Translations under genes and position numbers: made by a program
The notes under the pieces: model-generated
The model's input: only the letters and a program-made list of their open reading frames with translations
Told to the model about the DNA's origin: nothing
Database searches by the model: none
In this document: positions 52,241 through 64,000 of the stretch, piece after piece
How positions within the stretch are numbered: the stretch's first letter is position 1
How the letters are laid out: every line of letters starts with the position of its first letter
NCBI GenBank assembly: GCA_016110215.1
Contig: JADWQD010000012.1
Coordinates: 186,001-250,000, forward strand
DNA: 64,000 nucleotides
From: Capronia americana
Taxonomy: Eukaryota > Ascomycota > Eurotiomycetes > Chaetothyriales > Herpotrichiellaceae
Direction: 5' to 3'

Positions 52241-55239
52241 TCACCTGTTGTTGAAGAACCAGCTGCCTCTTTTGTTGCCACCGTCCGACCCGCTGAGGTT
52301 TGAGATAATTGGCAGGCCAGGGCCTCCGTTGGCGCCTTCAGTGTTTGGAGGGGCACCACCGCCGCCACGCAGAGGTTTGGCAATTCGAGCACCTGCATTC
52401 ATGAGGCTATTGAATCCGCCAGTGGCTCCTGCGCCGCCGGTTGCCATGTTCCTGGAGGACACCTTGGCTGCTTCAAGACGTTCTCTCACAGCCGCAAGCT
52501 GTGCCTCGAATCTATATCCAGAGTTAGCCCTGAAACGTGCCCCGGTCGCTTTGGTTGAGACATACCTGTGGTTTGCTGCGGTCAACTTATCCTGGCTATC
52601 AGCCAACAGACTCTCGAGACTCAAGATGCGTTCATTCCGTGCAATCAGTTTCCGCTCCGCAATGGCGACTTCTTTCTTCAGGCTCGTGTTCTGATCCACT
52701 AGTTGCCTCTGCACCACGGTGAGCTGTTCAAGATTGCGTTCCAAGAACGCCATCTTCTTTTGTTGCTGTCGGTTATTACTCGATCGGAGGACATTGTTGT
52801 ACTGTTCTCGTGTTTCGTCCAGCGATATTTCGAGCTCAACCACTCGCTCGCATCGGTTCTGCAAGTCGCGCATAAGATTCTTCTTCATCGACTCGAAGTC
52901 GGTCATTTGTTGTTGCAAGCTCTTGCCGGAAAGCCCGTTCGCCACAGCTCCGTTGGCTCCACCTCGAGATTGCAGATCTGTGATGGTCTTCTGAAGCTTC
53001 TCAATCTCTTGCGACTTGTGCGTCAGTTGATCTCGAAGATCATGGACAAGCTCATTCTGAGTGTCCCTGCGATCGGAGTACAACTGCTCCAGTCGTCCCT
53101 TGACGCTCTCCACATCATCGGCACCCAGCTTGCCAGATAGCAGGTCTTCGTAGTCTTGTTGCACGGCTGCCAATTTCTCCTCGAGCGCTACCGTTCGATC
53201 CTCCTGTTCGTCTTCCGCTCGTTCAGTCAACGACTTCTCGGCCTGTCGGACCAGTGTCTGCGATTCCACCAACTTGGCTCTCAAGTCTTCCAAGACATGA
53301 CTAGGTACGGTCTCCCCACTCAGGCTGGCGGCATGGAGCACATCCACTTGATCAAGCATCTCTCGCATGCGGTTTTCGTTCTCAGAGAAGGCACTGTCGC
53401 CTAGGTCGAAGCCTGCCATCATTTTGGCCATCTTTTCCTTCTTCTTGCGATCCTTCTCGTCTAGCACGGCTGTTGTTTCCTTGGCACTCATCTTGAGCTC
53501 GAGGAGTTGTTGCTTGACAGAGATCAACTCTGTCTCGAGCTCGGAGTTTGCATCTTTCAGGCTTTCCATGGTGATGGCGTCTTCTTTGCCCTGGTATGAC
53601 AGTTTCTGCAATTCGAGTTGGGTTTTGTTGAGCTTGTCGGCCATGATCTCATTCTCTTTCGACGTCCGCATGGCGCCATCCTTGTATGACTTGAGCTCGT
53701 CTCTGGCTTCCTGGAGACTTCGCTCTGCATTGGCTGCCTGTGTTTCCTTCTCTGTAAGCTGGTCTTGGAGTTCATTTTCTCGCCGCAGAAATTCTTCGCG
53801 CTCATCTTTCTCGAGGATGATGCTGGGCGTACTCGATCTCTCACCCGCCCGAGAGTCAGGCCTGCTGGGGGTCTCTGATCTGAGAAGGTCCGAGGGTGCT
53901 CTTGAAGGCGTATCTGGCCTTGCCCTGGTTTCCGACTTCTGGCCCGCACCCCCTAGTGGAGGCACCCACTTCTCTTTCGGCACGGTCTCGCCCCTTCTCC
54001 ATATCTGCACTTCCGCATCGAGTGACGCAATGTACTTCTCAAAGGTCATGGCCTGGTTCTGAGCAATTTTGAGGTGCCGCTTCAGCTCCGCGGGGCTGAG
54101 TTCGGCATTAATCTTGGCCTTGTTCTTGATGGTCTTCGCCCGCATACCAAATCGCAAGGTACTGACTGTTTCCGCATCGTTGTAGCTGCTGGGCGAGCAG
54201 TTTATGATGAGTGTCGTTCTCGAGTTACCACCCAAACTTTCTTGCAAAATTCTCGTCAATTTCGAGTCTCGGTAGGGCACGTGAGTCGATTTGCCGTCTG
54301 TGAGAGCATTGATGACCATTCCGAGTGCGCTCAAACTTTTATTGATCTTCTTTGCTTCTTCCAGTGTCTGACCGCTTGCACCAGTCTTGCCAACCTTTTC
54401 CGAACCTGCCAAGTCGACCAGGTACAGCATACCGCTCTTCTGCGAGCCAGTGTTGACATCTTTTTGGTTAATCGTGACCAAGAATATGGAGTGTGACCGC
54501 GACGACTCCAAGTTCATGTTTGTGGACGCTGTAACTCTTGACCGTTGGCCCAAGTGCATGGCTGTGTAGACCTCTTCGACGGTATTGACGTAAATTTCCC
54601 GCAATCCTTTCACATACGGCCCCTTTGGTCCCTCGTTGATAGGTAGATTGTCAAAGGCGGGGTTCAGGAGATCGCGTATTCGCTCCATGTAGATTTCGAG
54701 GTAAGAGATTCCGACCGTGTACTCGATCTGGGCAGAGCCATGGACGAGGATGGCGTCGAAGATCTGTTCTGTTATCCGAGGAATGATGCCTTTCTTGTCC
54801 GGATCATCCATGTCTCCCATCATGGTATATGATTTCCCCGCCCCGGTTTGACCGTAAGCGAACACGGTGCCATTATAGCCATTCATAACATCCTCAACAG
54901 TAGATCTTATAGAGAAATCGAATATATCGGCTTGTTGGGAGGACATGTCAAAGACTCGGTCAAAGGTAAAGGGCGCATTTGTCTCGGACGACTGTAGCTG
55001 GACCGTGTCGTCGCCGGTGAACTGGACGATGGGTTGACCGCCATTCGCATTCTCGACTTTGTTCTGAGGTCGGAAACGGGCAACAACTAGGAGACGGAAT
55101 TAGCAAACAGGCAGGCGATGAAGCACGGATTATCGCGAACCTTTGATGTTGTTGCCCCCTCCCTCTCTCGTCGAAGTCGTGCTAGAATCCAAAATCAGCG
55201 CGCGTTCTAGGGGAAGTGGAGTAGGGACACATACGCCAT
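52241..55239 (-). CDS. kinA: Conventional kinesin (kinesin-1) heavy chain, 4 exons, 945 aa
   Basis: Exons complement(52241..52511, 52566..55086, 55141..55181, 55235..55239). Only five coding bases are in the first exon. The motor domain (about 1-330) starts NIKVVARFRPQNKVENANGGQP. P-loop GQTGAGKS is at 94-101, switch I NLESSRSHS, switch II LVDLAGSEKV. The neck (ELKRHL...) and long coiled-coil stalk follow. The tail has NHRFEAQLAAVRERL, conserved in fungal kinesin-1 and made contiguous by the last intron's removal. The end is Gly-rich. It is a plus-end microtubule motor for vesicles and, in fungi, for positioning dynein at plus ends. No light chain is needed in fungi. Confidence 0.94.
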
Positions 55240-55945
55240 CTTCAACGTAGACGTGATGTTGTCAATCGGGCCAACGTGACAGCATCAGTCTCGTGGGTAG
55301 CAGCCCGACTGCGCGGGTTGTTGAAAGGGAGAATCACGGTCACGGTGTGAACGTTGACACGGCGACGATGGGAAATGGAAGACAAGGAATGCGATGCTGC
55401 ACTTTACGCAATTGTCGGGATGATTGTTGCAAGTACTTTTGATGGCACCACGACATGTACTTGATGCACGCGCACTGAGGTGCAGATGATGTGGCTGCAG
55501 TGACACTCTGTTTCGCTCGCTTGTCTCTGTTCTGACGCGCCAGCCTTGCCCGCGCCCTGAAACTGGCGCCCTTAAACCCAACCCCTGTTGCCACAGTTTC
55601 AGCCCCCAACGCAGTCTTCAAGACCCGTAAACATGGTCCCGTTTCCGTTCCTTCTGCCGGTAACGTCCAGCCAATCCGTGGCTGTTGTTCCTGGACTCGA
55701 ACTGACCTTCACCTTGTCCCGCACCGTTACCGAGGACTGACTAATTCGTTCGTGCAAAGAGCGTGGCATGAACGCAGTTTAGTAATTGCGACACGCCCTA
55801 CTAATACTTCGGGCTTTTCTTGATTTAATTGACAGAGTAAGAATCTGATAGATAACCTGTACAGACGCATCCGTGCTGGTGCTCTCGCTTTTCAACAGCA
55901 AACCCAACTCAGACAAATACACCAGGCATCACGGAGACGGCAGTC
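55240..55945. other. Divergent promoter, kinesin and alpha/beta hydrolase
   Basis: This 706 bp separates two outward-facing genes. I see no further gene. Confidence 0.5.
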
Positions 55946-57045
55946 ATGGCGGCAGCAAAGACTCAATCTCTCTTCTCTTCGCTGAACCTCAAGCACAATG
56001 TTACCAAGACATCATCGGGCTCGGAAGTACACAGCTACATATCCGACCTAGGCCCTGACAAGCCTATCCTGACCTTGATCCATGGGTACCCTCAGTCTGC
56101 TTATGAGTGGCGATATGTCAGTCTCCTACGTTTTTAAAGCGTTGTTTGAGTTTCAGCCGTGTATACCACCAGGCTGGATGGTGATGAGACTTACACCAAT
56201 AGGTCGTCCCTCTCTTGCACGGCAAAATCTCCCTCTTCGTCCCCGAACTCCCGGGTTACGGCATCTCGACGCCCATTGTCGGCGACGCCACGGTCAACAC
56301 AAAGCGTTCGGTAGGAACTGCCTTGCTCGAATCTCTGGCCTCCGTCTTCAACACCAGGTCGTCCTCAACACCTCGCCAAGTAATCATAGGAGGCCACGAC
56401 CGCGGTGCGAGGATCTCGCACCGTCTCTCTGTTGACTTCTCCCACCCACCCCAACAATCCCCGAACCTTTACAACGACTTAAACATCACTGTCATTGGCA
56501 CACTCCTGCTCGACATAATCCCCACAAAGGAACAATGGACCGCCTTCTCCAACCCGGCAGTCGCCCAGGGATATTTCCACTGGCCGATGCTCGCCAACGC
56601 TCAGCTCGCCACAGATCTGATTTCTGCATACGGTGGTGGCAATTGGGCGAGGGGAGGGCATATACGAATTGCAGGCCCAAACCCGAAAGCTCTGGAACGT
56701 ATTTCCAAGGATGGTGCCCTGGATATTTATGCCGAATTGTTTGATAGTAAGGAGACGCTCTACTACTCGGCGCTCGACTACGCCGCTGGTGCGGCACCCG
56801 AGGCGAGCGAGCAGGAAGAAGACCAGAAAGCGGGACGGAAAGTCGGCGTGCCGCTGTTGGTTTTCTTCAGCAAAGCCAAGCTCGGCGCGACGGCAGACGT
56901 GGCTGGGATTTGGAAAGCGTGGGTCGGCGAAGGTGTTCAGTTCGAGGGGGTTGGCGTGGGAGAGGGCTACGGACACTATCTGCCTGAAGAAGCGTATGAT
57001 ATTGTGGTGCCAAAAATTGAGGAGTTTATAAAGAAAGTCGCTTAG
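55946..57045 (+). CDS. Alpha/beta hydrolase, epoxide hydrolase/dehalogenase type, 2 exons, 337 aa
   Basis: Exons 55946..56116 and 56203..57045, intron 86 bp. HGYPQSAYEW carries the HGxP oxyanion element and is followed by PELPGYGIS. The nucleophile elbow GGHDRGARI has Asp123, as in epoxide hydrolases and haloacetate dehalogenases rather than Ser esterases. The general base is His315 in GEGYGHYLPEE. No signal peptide is seen. The likely reaction is hydrolysis of an epoxide or halide through an ester intermediate. Substrate unknown. Confidence 0.88.
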
Positions 57046-57857
57046 AAGCGCCGCGCTTATCCAAGCAAGGGTGACCCGTGTATAGATGGAGACTTTCACG
57101 GGCACCAAACTTCGTCACCGCCTCACGGTGGCTGGTGGCCTTACCGATGAATCTACTCCAGTAGTCATGTACGAAGTCTGAAGTTTATAGTGCTTCCCCG
57201 AAGAAGTGAGGTTTTACTATGGACAGCTCGTCTCCTGCTGAGGCACTGTACTCAGCTCTATGTTTTCGGTTCACACTCGCCTCATAGTTATGTCACAACA
57301 CAACGCAGCGCTATTTTTCCAGCTACAGTTCCGTTTCTCCAGTACTGTTTGACAAGCGGGGGCTCCGTGTTCAGCTCATTTCATCCCAACATTCTTATCA
57401 ACATGCTCTGCATCACCTGCCAGTTGATCCGTAGGGTAGTCCTTGCATATCGTCGACCGACGACCGGACAATCGTCTCTTTCCAATGCGGGTTTGCCGAT
57501 AGCTCTGAGCACATATCCAAGTCGGATGCTTCCACCAAGTTCGTATTGCTGACAGCTTTGTCGCTATCCAGGCTCCGCATATGTCCCCACCCAGTAGTCG
57601 ACGGTTGATGCTACTCACTCTTTCGGTCTTCATCTACCAGCATCCTAGCATTTGCAATACTTGTGCTGATCAGGTTCGACGTCTGCTGCGTCGGCGATCG
57701 TGAAGAAGTCGCAATGAGATTCGTTTGATTGGCGTCGCGGCCACTTCTCCATCCACAAACTCATCATCACTGCCACGGGATCCTTGTTCATACAGCAGGT
57801 GTTTGAAGCGATCGAGGATCTTAGCTCGGGCTATCGAGTGTTAGTGAGCGTACCTTT
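57046..57857. other. Convergent intergenic
   Basis: I see no supported gene. Confidence 0.5.
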
Positions 57858-58628
57858 TCAGTTGTGTACCAGGGACTTCCATAAGACTTTTCCACCTGAA
57901 AACTCCATCGGCACAATATCGTTTTGTCGAGCTTCAACTTGCAAAGAGGGTCCGAAGCCTAATTCGGAGTCGAAATCAGGGATTTTCGAAGGATGGACGA
58001 CCTTCAGGGCATCAATGTGTGTGGTCTCTAGGGTTGCGAATTCGATAGCCATTCCCATCGCTACCTTCTGGTGCACTGTGAATAGCTCGACCCAGGTGTC
58101 CTTGTCTTCCGATTTCGAAATCCAGAAAACTATGTGCTTGAGCAGGTAGGACTGCATGACTTTCTGCTGATCATCTTCGAAAAGGAGATAGATAAACTCA
58201 CGGCTGGGAATCGTGGGTTCGAATGAAGAGAAGGTCTCTTTGAGTTGCTCGATAGCCAGGAGTTGGAGGCTCGGCACAAGAAGGTAATCCGCGAGGCGGT
58301 AGATGCGGAAGAGTAGTTCATCGGGTTGGCACTCAGCGTCTTGTGCTCGCTGATATGTTGCTTCGCCGACTCTCCTCACAGGTGAGTATAACCACTGATA
58401 GAAAAAGCCAAAGAGCTTCACATCCAACCCGCGAAGGTGGATTTCTTTCGAGGAGGTCTCCTGGAAACCTCCATTGAAGGCGCTGTGAAAGAACTTCGAC
58501 GACGCGCAGATAAGATCTTTGTGAATACCAAACCGCTGGTTTTCTGGACCCACGATTACCGTGATGATTTCAGTCCCAAGTGGGACAACCGGCGGTGACC
58601 AGGCCGCAATGCCTGTCGAGCTTGCCAT
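57858..58628 (-). CDS. BTB/POZ domain protein, 256 aa
   Basis: This is a single exon. A BTB fold spans about 20-125: VIVGPENQRFGIHKDLICASSKFFHSAFNGGFQET, KEIHLRGLDVKLFGFFYQWLYS and LFRIYRLADYLLVPSLQLLAIEQL. This small fungal BTB type has no kelch, BACK or ankyrin part. It probably serves as a protein interaction module, perhaps a cullin-3 adaptor. The family is expanded in filamentous fungi and function is generally unknown. Confidence 0.85.
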   Translation of the reverse strand: MASSTGIAAWSPPVVPLGTEIITVIVGPENQRFGIHKDLICASSKFFHSAFNGGFQETSSKEIHLRGLDVKLFGFFYQWLYSPVRRVGEATYQRAQDAECQPDELLFRIYRLADYLLVPSLQLLAIEQLKETFSSFEPTIPSREFIYLLFEDDQQKVMQSYLLKHIVFWISKSEDKDTWVELFTVHQKVAMGMAIEFATLETTHIDALKVVHPSKIPDFDSELGFGPSLQVEARQNDIVPMEFSGGKVLWKSLVHN

Positions 58629-58965
58629 CTCTCTCGAAATTCAGTGAAGCAATGGGCTGCTGTCAGTCGTGACAGAGACTAGAATGTATGAAACGACGAA
58701 TGAATTCGGTGTATGATGAAATGATAGAAAGCAAGAGGAGAGAGTGAAGGTTTGAGAAGGCGGGACTTGGGGCGAGTAGTGTAATAAACGAGAACTGAGA
58801 GTACGTGAAAGTGTTGGGAGTCCTGCAGGCAAGAATAAGAGCGAAGTGAGCAAGTAGTCAAGAATATATCGTCGAAAAGACACTGCGATTCACCTGGCAG
58901 GAGCAGCATGGAACTTTGACTCTCACCTTTTCGAGCTGCGATGTGCCCTGTGTCTCATTACGACT
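58629..58965. other. Intergenic, BTB gene promoter
   Basis: I see no gene. It is the promoter of the BTB gene and the 3' end of the phosphatase gene. Confidence 0.5.
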
Positions 58966-60871
58966 TCAAGGAGACCTGTCGATAGCAGTCCAACGGCGCT
59001 TCCCTGGACTCCTGTCCCTTCTGAGCGACGACTCGCCGCCCCAGAGACCTCTTTGGCTCGCACTACGAACGGGCAGCAGGTGCGAGTCCGATCTCTGGTC
59101 ACTGCCCGTAGTATCAGGTTCAACTTGAGCCCCGTTCACCTCCACTGACGGAAATTCCTCCTGGATGCTGTCTGACCTTGTCCCACTCCACGTACTAGGT
59201 GTTGCACCTGCCTCGCTCGAGTCTGCAGTCTCGTCTCTCGAGTATCGACTGCCCCTCCTCCATAGACCGGTTGGAGGTTCAGATGCATCTGCAGCGCAGG
59301 ACATCTGACTTGAGCTTCTGGCTGGCATCATCGACCCTGAACCACGAGGCGCCATGGGTTCGCCTAAAGTGAAACCATCTGGCGAGTCAGCCCCCACAGC
59401 TCGACGACTGGCAAACGCAGGTGACTTGCCCAGTCGAGGCGAGTTGAGACCCAAAGGGTTAGATCCGGCACGGAGATGCTCTGTTGAGGCTATGATTCTC
59501 ATGTCATAGTATTCGGAGATACTCAGGTCAATGGAACCTCTTCGGCGGGTTGGGGATGATGGTTCCGGGGACGAGTGTTCATTGTCCTTTCTAACAGCCA
59601 TGGATAGTGAGGATAAGCCAACGTCGATCAGAGCTGGTGCTCCGGTCAGAAGTCTGATGAGGGCATTGCAACCAGCCTGGTGGGAGACCAAGATGACAAC
59701 CAAATCTTCATCATCTCCATTCGCTGAATCCGCTTGATTCTCGTAGTAGGCGATCAGTTTCTGTAATCCATTGCGGAATCTTCGATGCATTTTGCCCCAC
59801 TCCTCATCGTTAGGACCACCATCGCCCCAATCGAGAGGCTCCCCTTGACTATTCCAGGCAGCGTCAAACTCTATGCACGCATCTCGGGCGTGTGCGGCAA
59901 AGCCTGACGGGATGTTGTCCGAAGATCCGATTGCATAATTTGGCACTGGCGGACTGTAGCCTATGGGTCGCTGCAAGGCCCTGTTTAAGATCCTCGCACC
60001 GTTGGCCAGCTCCGTCCCGAATGAGATATTCCTAGGTCGCTTTGAGAAAGAGTGACCAGCGGCTGCCATCGCCCGCAAACCCGTCTTTTCATGTGCTGGC
60101 ACTGATGTTGGTTCATTTTCTTTCTCTTCCATAACCTCGATGTCTGGCACGTTGAAATTAGATGCCGACAAATCGGCGCCTTTAATCTCTTCTTGTGGTT
60201 TCTTGAGGGCCATCTTTGCTTGGGAGACAAGAATGGCAGAGGGCGGTGGGTAGGAGGCCTCGCCAAAATAGTTGGCGGACTGCCATTCGCCGAGAAAAGC
60301 ATCAATCCGCAAGATGCAAGTGTCGTATCCAATACGATTCGTGTGTTCCTTACCTTTGCTTGCGAAGCGCTCCATAAAAGACCGATCGACATCTTTGGCA
60401 TCCGGGTCATGCTCCGGTGCCTCGTCTGTTGGTGAGAGGCTGGAGAGTTGACGGGATCGCAGGCGCTGTGGCTGTGGTCGATTATGGTTCTGAGGGTGTT
60501 GTATGCCTGCTGCAATCGCGATTGAGGTTTGCACGCATCGCAGATATGGAGAGCTGTGGATAATAATTTTGCGCTTCTTCCGGGGATGCTCTTGACCACC
60601 GTCTTCTTTATTCTCGCCCGAAGCCTTAGCCTGCCTGTCGAGGTTATGCAGTTCGTTGTTGATCCTCACGCCTAGCGATTGACACTGTATCCAACCACCG
60701 TAAGACAAGGGAGGGTCGTAGGGCGCTTCCGCGGTCGCAGTCCATTTCCTATCCGCTTGATCAAGACGTGCGCCATGTCTATGGATGCAGGGTTAGCGAC
60801 GAAACGACGGCAAATGAGGTTAAAGTATTTGCATACCGGGCAATGAATATCACAGCTGGTTGTCTACCCAT
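58966..60871 (-). CDS. Histidine phosphatase (phosphoglycerate-mutase fold) protein, 2 exons, 615 aa
   Basis: Exons complement(58966..60778, 60837..60871), intron 58 bp. The first exon encodes MGRQPAVIFIAR, and the RHG catalytic motif, residues 12-14, is formed across the splice junction. SSPYLRCVQTS follows as the usual second substrate-pocket motif. The second catalytic His lies in LVSHQAGCNALIRLLTG, roughly residue 360. The rest is a long Ser/Pro/Arg-rich tail with likely phosphorylation sites. Similar fungal proteins are annotated only as phosphoglycerate mutase family. It is probably a phosphatase, not the glycolytic enzyme. Confidence 0.88.
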
Positions 60872-63800
60872 TTCGTAAGGCTTGTTGACTTAACAGTGTG
60901 GTCGATCTCCGGAGTGTGTCAATCCTGGGAAACCGACGTAAATGAATTTGCGGGGAGACGAGTACGAGGACTCGATTCCCAAGCCTCGAAACAACAACAA
61001 AATACACGCAAACGAATATGTGTGATCACCGTCGGCGTGACATCTTAAAAATGTCCGATGCACCAGGTGGCAGGTACTCGGGTCGAACTCGCAGTTGAGG
61101 CATGATGTTCGTCCGGTAGTATCATCACTTTTACGCAAGGGCAATAGAAGGATCGGTGAAGGCCCGAAGGGTGCGATTTTGGGCGCGGTAGCTGTTCCGC
61201 CACAAGTAGTGACTCCCCATCCACAGGTCGGTCCGCCTGCTGCTTTGGCTCATCCGAGGCTCATCAGGTTGGCCGGACAGTCCGCAGGCCACACGGACCT
61301 GACAACTGCGAAAGCTTCATTTGCTGTCTGGACATGACTTCCGGGCTGCACTGGCACGTGCCTGGGTACGGAGTACGAGGTACTCGAGAATAGAAATAGA
61401 TGGTACTTAGTCGTAAGTCAAAGTTTGTTACTCCGTACCTTCCACATTACCATGCGACGTCCAGAGAGAAATGATGGGCAAGTGGAGCGAACAGAAGAGA
61501 GCACACGTATGTAGCATGGATCGCTAAGCTGCCACAGTCGCATGATCAATCTCAAACAAACCCCAGATTATCACACTTGGCAAGGGCTGAATACGTATAT
61601 TGGCGAAGCTCAACCGTTTTGGCACTGACATCTTCGCATCGGTCAACTTCACCTTTTCGACGAATCTCGTTTCAAAATTGACACTCGGCTGGATCACTTC
61701 CAAGGACGGAACCCAAAACACCAGCACCGTCATCTTTTATTCTCCGAGATGAGTTTTTCCGTTACGGAGCACGAAGTTGACCTAGTATTCTTCGTTAGAC
61801 TGTGGCTAGATCCGCTCATCTCGCTTGAGTCCTCACATGGCAAAGTTCGAACTTGCAGTCATGATTCCTCACATAGCGCACTACTCGCCATATCACGAGG
61901 CACATTGAGGCCTGCGAGCGAAATGAGGTGAAAATCTTGTCATGTCTACGACTAGAAGCTGCCCGAAAAGCACCCGCTTCGAAAGTGAAAAGCTGGTGAG
62001 GGCAGCCACCGTAAGCTTTTCTGTACGAGGTAGATGTGGCTAGTGAGGTCTGGCCACAGACCAGGCCGTCCATGTGCTCTCGATTGTTTCATGTTGGTGG
62101 AGATCGATCTGCGGCCTGCTTTGAAGCAAGTTGAATGGACAAAGCGCTGCGAAACCCGGGCAATTTTTAGCGAGGAGGGATCTGCCGAGCCCTTGCTGAT
62201 GGCCGACGCCGCAAGCGCACTTGAGCAGAGAGCAGTCAGGCGAGCTGCACGGCGGTCATCGGTCAACGGGCGCGCCAATCGTCTCGCAGTGTTGCTCTTC
62301 GCTGCTGTCATTGACTGTCCCTCGCCCAAGAAGTAATGCACTCTCACGTCAAAACTCTCAGGTCAAACACGACCGCCTTCGATCCCTTGCATGCATCCTG
62401 ACGAACGACATGGCCGTCTCGCGGTATCTCCCCGCGTCCTGCGTTTGGCCACCCTGACACCGGCAGTGGTGCTGGACCTTTGGTGCTGTTAGTCCCTCTG
62501 AGCTGTCGTTTCGAAGCTGTTGTATCCCTGGTCGTGATCCACACGATCTCCGCAGCGGTCCATCTTTAGGGACCTGACCATCCCGGATAGTGCGGGCCTT
62601 GTTCCTGACGATCAGGTTGTGGCGTGGCCAGGTGTTCGTCGCTTCATCCAATCCGATGGCGTATTGTCCTCGTGCCCCTTGCAGAGCTCTGCATTCTGCC
62701 TTGTTCCTTCTTGCGCCAGCCGTTCGCTAGTGGCTCCTTCCCTTGCATTGAAAACGGCTCCTCTTCTTTTCGTCGTGTTTCAAAGTGCTCAGTTCACCGC
62801 ATCTTTCCACTGTGACATCCACACACCTCGGCCGGATTGCTTCGTTTGCTCTATCATCTTCGATGAATAATAGTTTGCTCCGGCTATCTGCACCGTCATG
62901 ATTCCGTTCTTGCAACATGGAGTGTCTTCGATGTCCCGTGCGGGTGCGATAATCGAGATTCGTCCCGCGTCTCGCTTCATGTTCTTGCATCATGTGGCCC
63001 ATTCTTCACAAATTGGCAATTCCGCCATCGACAATGACGCTATGGTCCTTTTCTCTGCATGAAAACCTGGCCCCATTCAGGCTGGCAATTCAAGCTATAC
63101 CCCCGTAATTACTTCATTCATCCAGCCGTTAGAACCTAGTCCCAGCACACATTTCCCGACCGCCCGCCCATCCATTTCCACAATCCCGTCCAGAGTCGAA
63201 ATCTGCCAAGTGCAGCTGACATGGTGGGATGACAGGGAAGTGTTCTTAGGGCGAAAATCAAACCTTGAATCTTTCGGAAACCCTGTCCAACTGCCTTTGC
63301 TCCTCTTGACGGCTTCAAGCAAAACCCGTCACCGCGTACATTGGTGTCCCAGGCCTGGTGCCTTGTTGACGGCGCAGTTCTTGCTCTTTCTCTTGACCAG
63401 CACCGCATCTTGCTGGTTCGCAATACTGTTCGTTGTCCTTACCTCTTCTTCCCTCAAAGTCTCATTTCGACTTCAGACTGGAGCTACCCTCTACCCGCAA
63501 TTGGATTCTGACCTCTCTTTCACTCACCATTTATTTTGTCGGCGAAAGATTAAGAGTTCGTCTTGCCCTTGGCCACTTTTCTGTTCCATTCGACCTCGGC
63601 GGATATTCTCTTGTTCCAGTAACGGCAAATATCAATCCACCTGAGATCTGTTCGCCGATGCTGGCAGACTAGGCTTAAAGCTCCAGGTGTGGCAGGAACT
63701 TGCATCAACCGCTGTCAAAAACTGTCAAACCAACTTCCCGCCCTCCGTTCAGAACCTTTCGGAGTCGATTGCCACTGGCGGGCACCGCAACCACTACACT

Positions 63801-63935
63801 TCATACCACGGCTGTCGTTGGCTATTAAGTCCGGGTTGCCCATCATTTATTGTCTTACTATTGCGCCCAAGATCCTCGACCTCGACAGTCTGACTCGATG
63901 CCGCTCTCCGAGGTTCGAACAACGCATCGTTCTTC
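60872..63935. other. Gene-free 3.1 kb with long CT-rich leader
   Basis: No supported gene. Near 61365-61439 an 11 bp inverted repeat, GGTACGGAGTA and TACTCCGTACC, spans 75 bp. The final kilobase is pyrimidine-rich with many CTCTT and TTCC words, as in long fungal 5' leaders. It precedes the gene that starts at 63936. Confidence 0.5.
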
Positions 63936-64000
63936 ATGACTCTCTTCGACCACACTGGTCTACCGCTCTGGGTTTACATTGTCATCATCGCGGTCGGTTC
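63936..64000 (+). CDS. Start of a membrane protein gene, cut by the window edge
   Basis: ATG is followed by 21 in-frame codons, reading MTLFDHTGLPLWVYIVIIAV. The last 11 residues are hydrophobic and look like the start of a membrane segment. The preceding CT-rich leader supports this as a real start. The product cannot be named from this short piece. Confidence 0.5.
   Translation, partial: MTLFDHTGLPLWVYIVIIAVG

Noticed and set aside
61060..61100. B-box-like GAGTTCGACCC on the minus strand near 61079 with a nearby T5 run
   Set aside because: Flanking bases cannot form a T stem and no acceptor or anticodon arm is found, even allowing introns.

Overview
This window is nuclear DNA of a filamentous ascomycete (Pezizomycotina). 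The signs are genes split by many 48-90 bp introns with GT..CTAAC/CTGAC..AG signals, intergenic stretches of 0.3-3 kb, and fungal-specific families (LamA/LamB lactam utilisation, NWD-NACHT-WD40 protein, fungal kinesin-1, RNase T1-type secreted RNase). Eurotiomycetes, perhaps Chaetothyriales, is my guess; the sequence alone does not prove it.

Layout. 0.2-5.7 kb: a divergent pair, a biotin-dependent urea-carboxylase-like protein (lamA type) and a LamB/YcsF protein (lamB type). They share a 488 bp promoter carrying five AreA-type GATA motifs. 6.27-6.51 kb: a tRNA-Glu(CTC) gene that folds perfectly only after removal of three 52-53 bp spliceosomal-type introns and one 17 nt anticodon-loop intron. 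This is the most unusual object here. 8.4-10.9 kb: a homeodomain plus C2H2 transcription factor. 12-16.7 kb: a one-TM hypothetical protein, an E2-like (UEV/FTS-like) protein and a fungal hypothetical protein. 17.1-20.1 kb: a CUE-AlkB-GRF dioxygenase divergent from PEX7. 21.2 kb: a secreted guanyl-specific RNase. 22.2-26.7 kb: a CCDC124/Lso2-like ribosome factor, SPT3 and DPH5. 27.7 kb: a conserved fungal protein with an acidic middle, possibly FlbE-like. 30.3-33.8 kb: an SR splicing factor divergent from a JmjC oxygenase. 34.4-41.3 kb: an APC-type permease, then a BBE-type FAD oxidase convergent with an MDR oxidoreductase. 41.3-52.2 kb: a gene-poor accessory stretch with one large NWD-NACHT-WD40 gene and one O-methyltransferase. 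52.2-60.9 kb: kinesin-1 divergent from an alpha/beta hydrolase, a BTB protein and a histidine phosphatase family protein. 60.9-63.9 kb: a gene-free leader, followed by the first 65 bp of a membrane-protein gene cut by the window edge.

How genes work together. LamA and LamB are expected to act in one pathway, ATP-dependent opening of lactams such as 2-pyrrolidinone or 5-oxoproline, under nitrogen control. The SR protein and the tRNA both bear on splicing but I see no direct link. The rest is ordinary housekeeping gene order with an accessory interval around 36-52 kb. Exon coordinates were worked out by hand from splice signals and reading-frame continuity.
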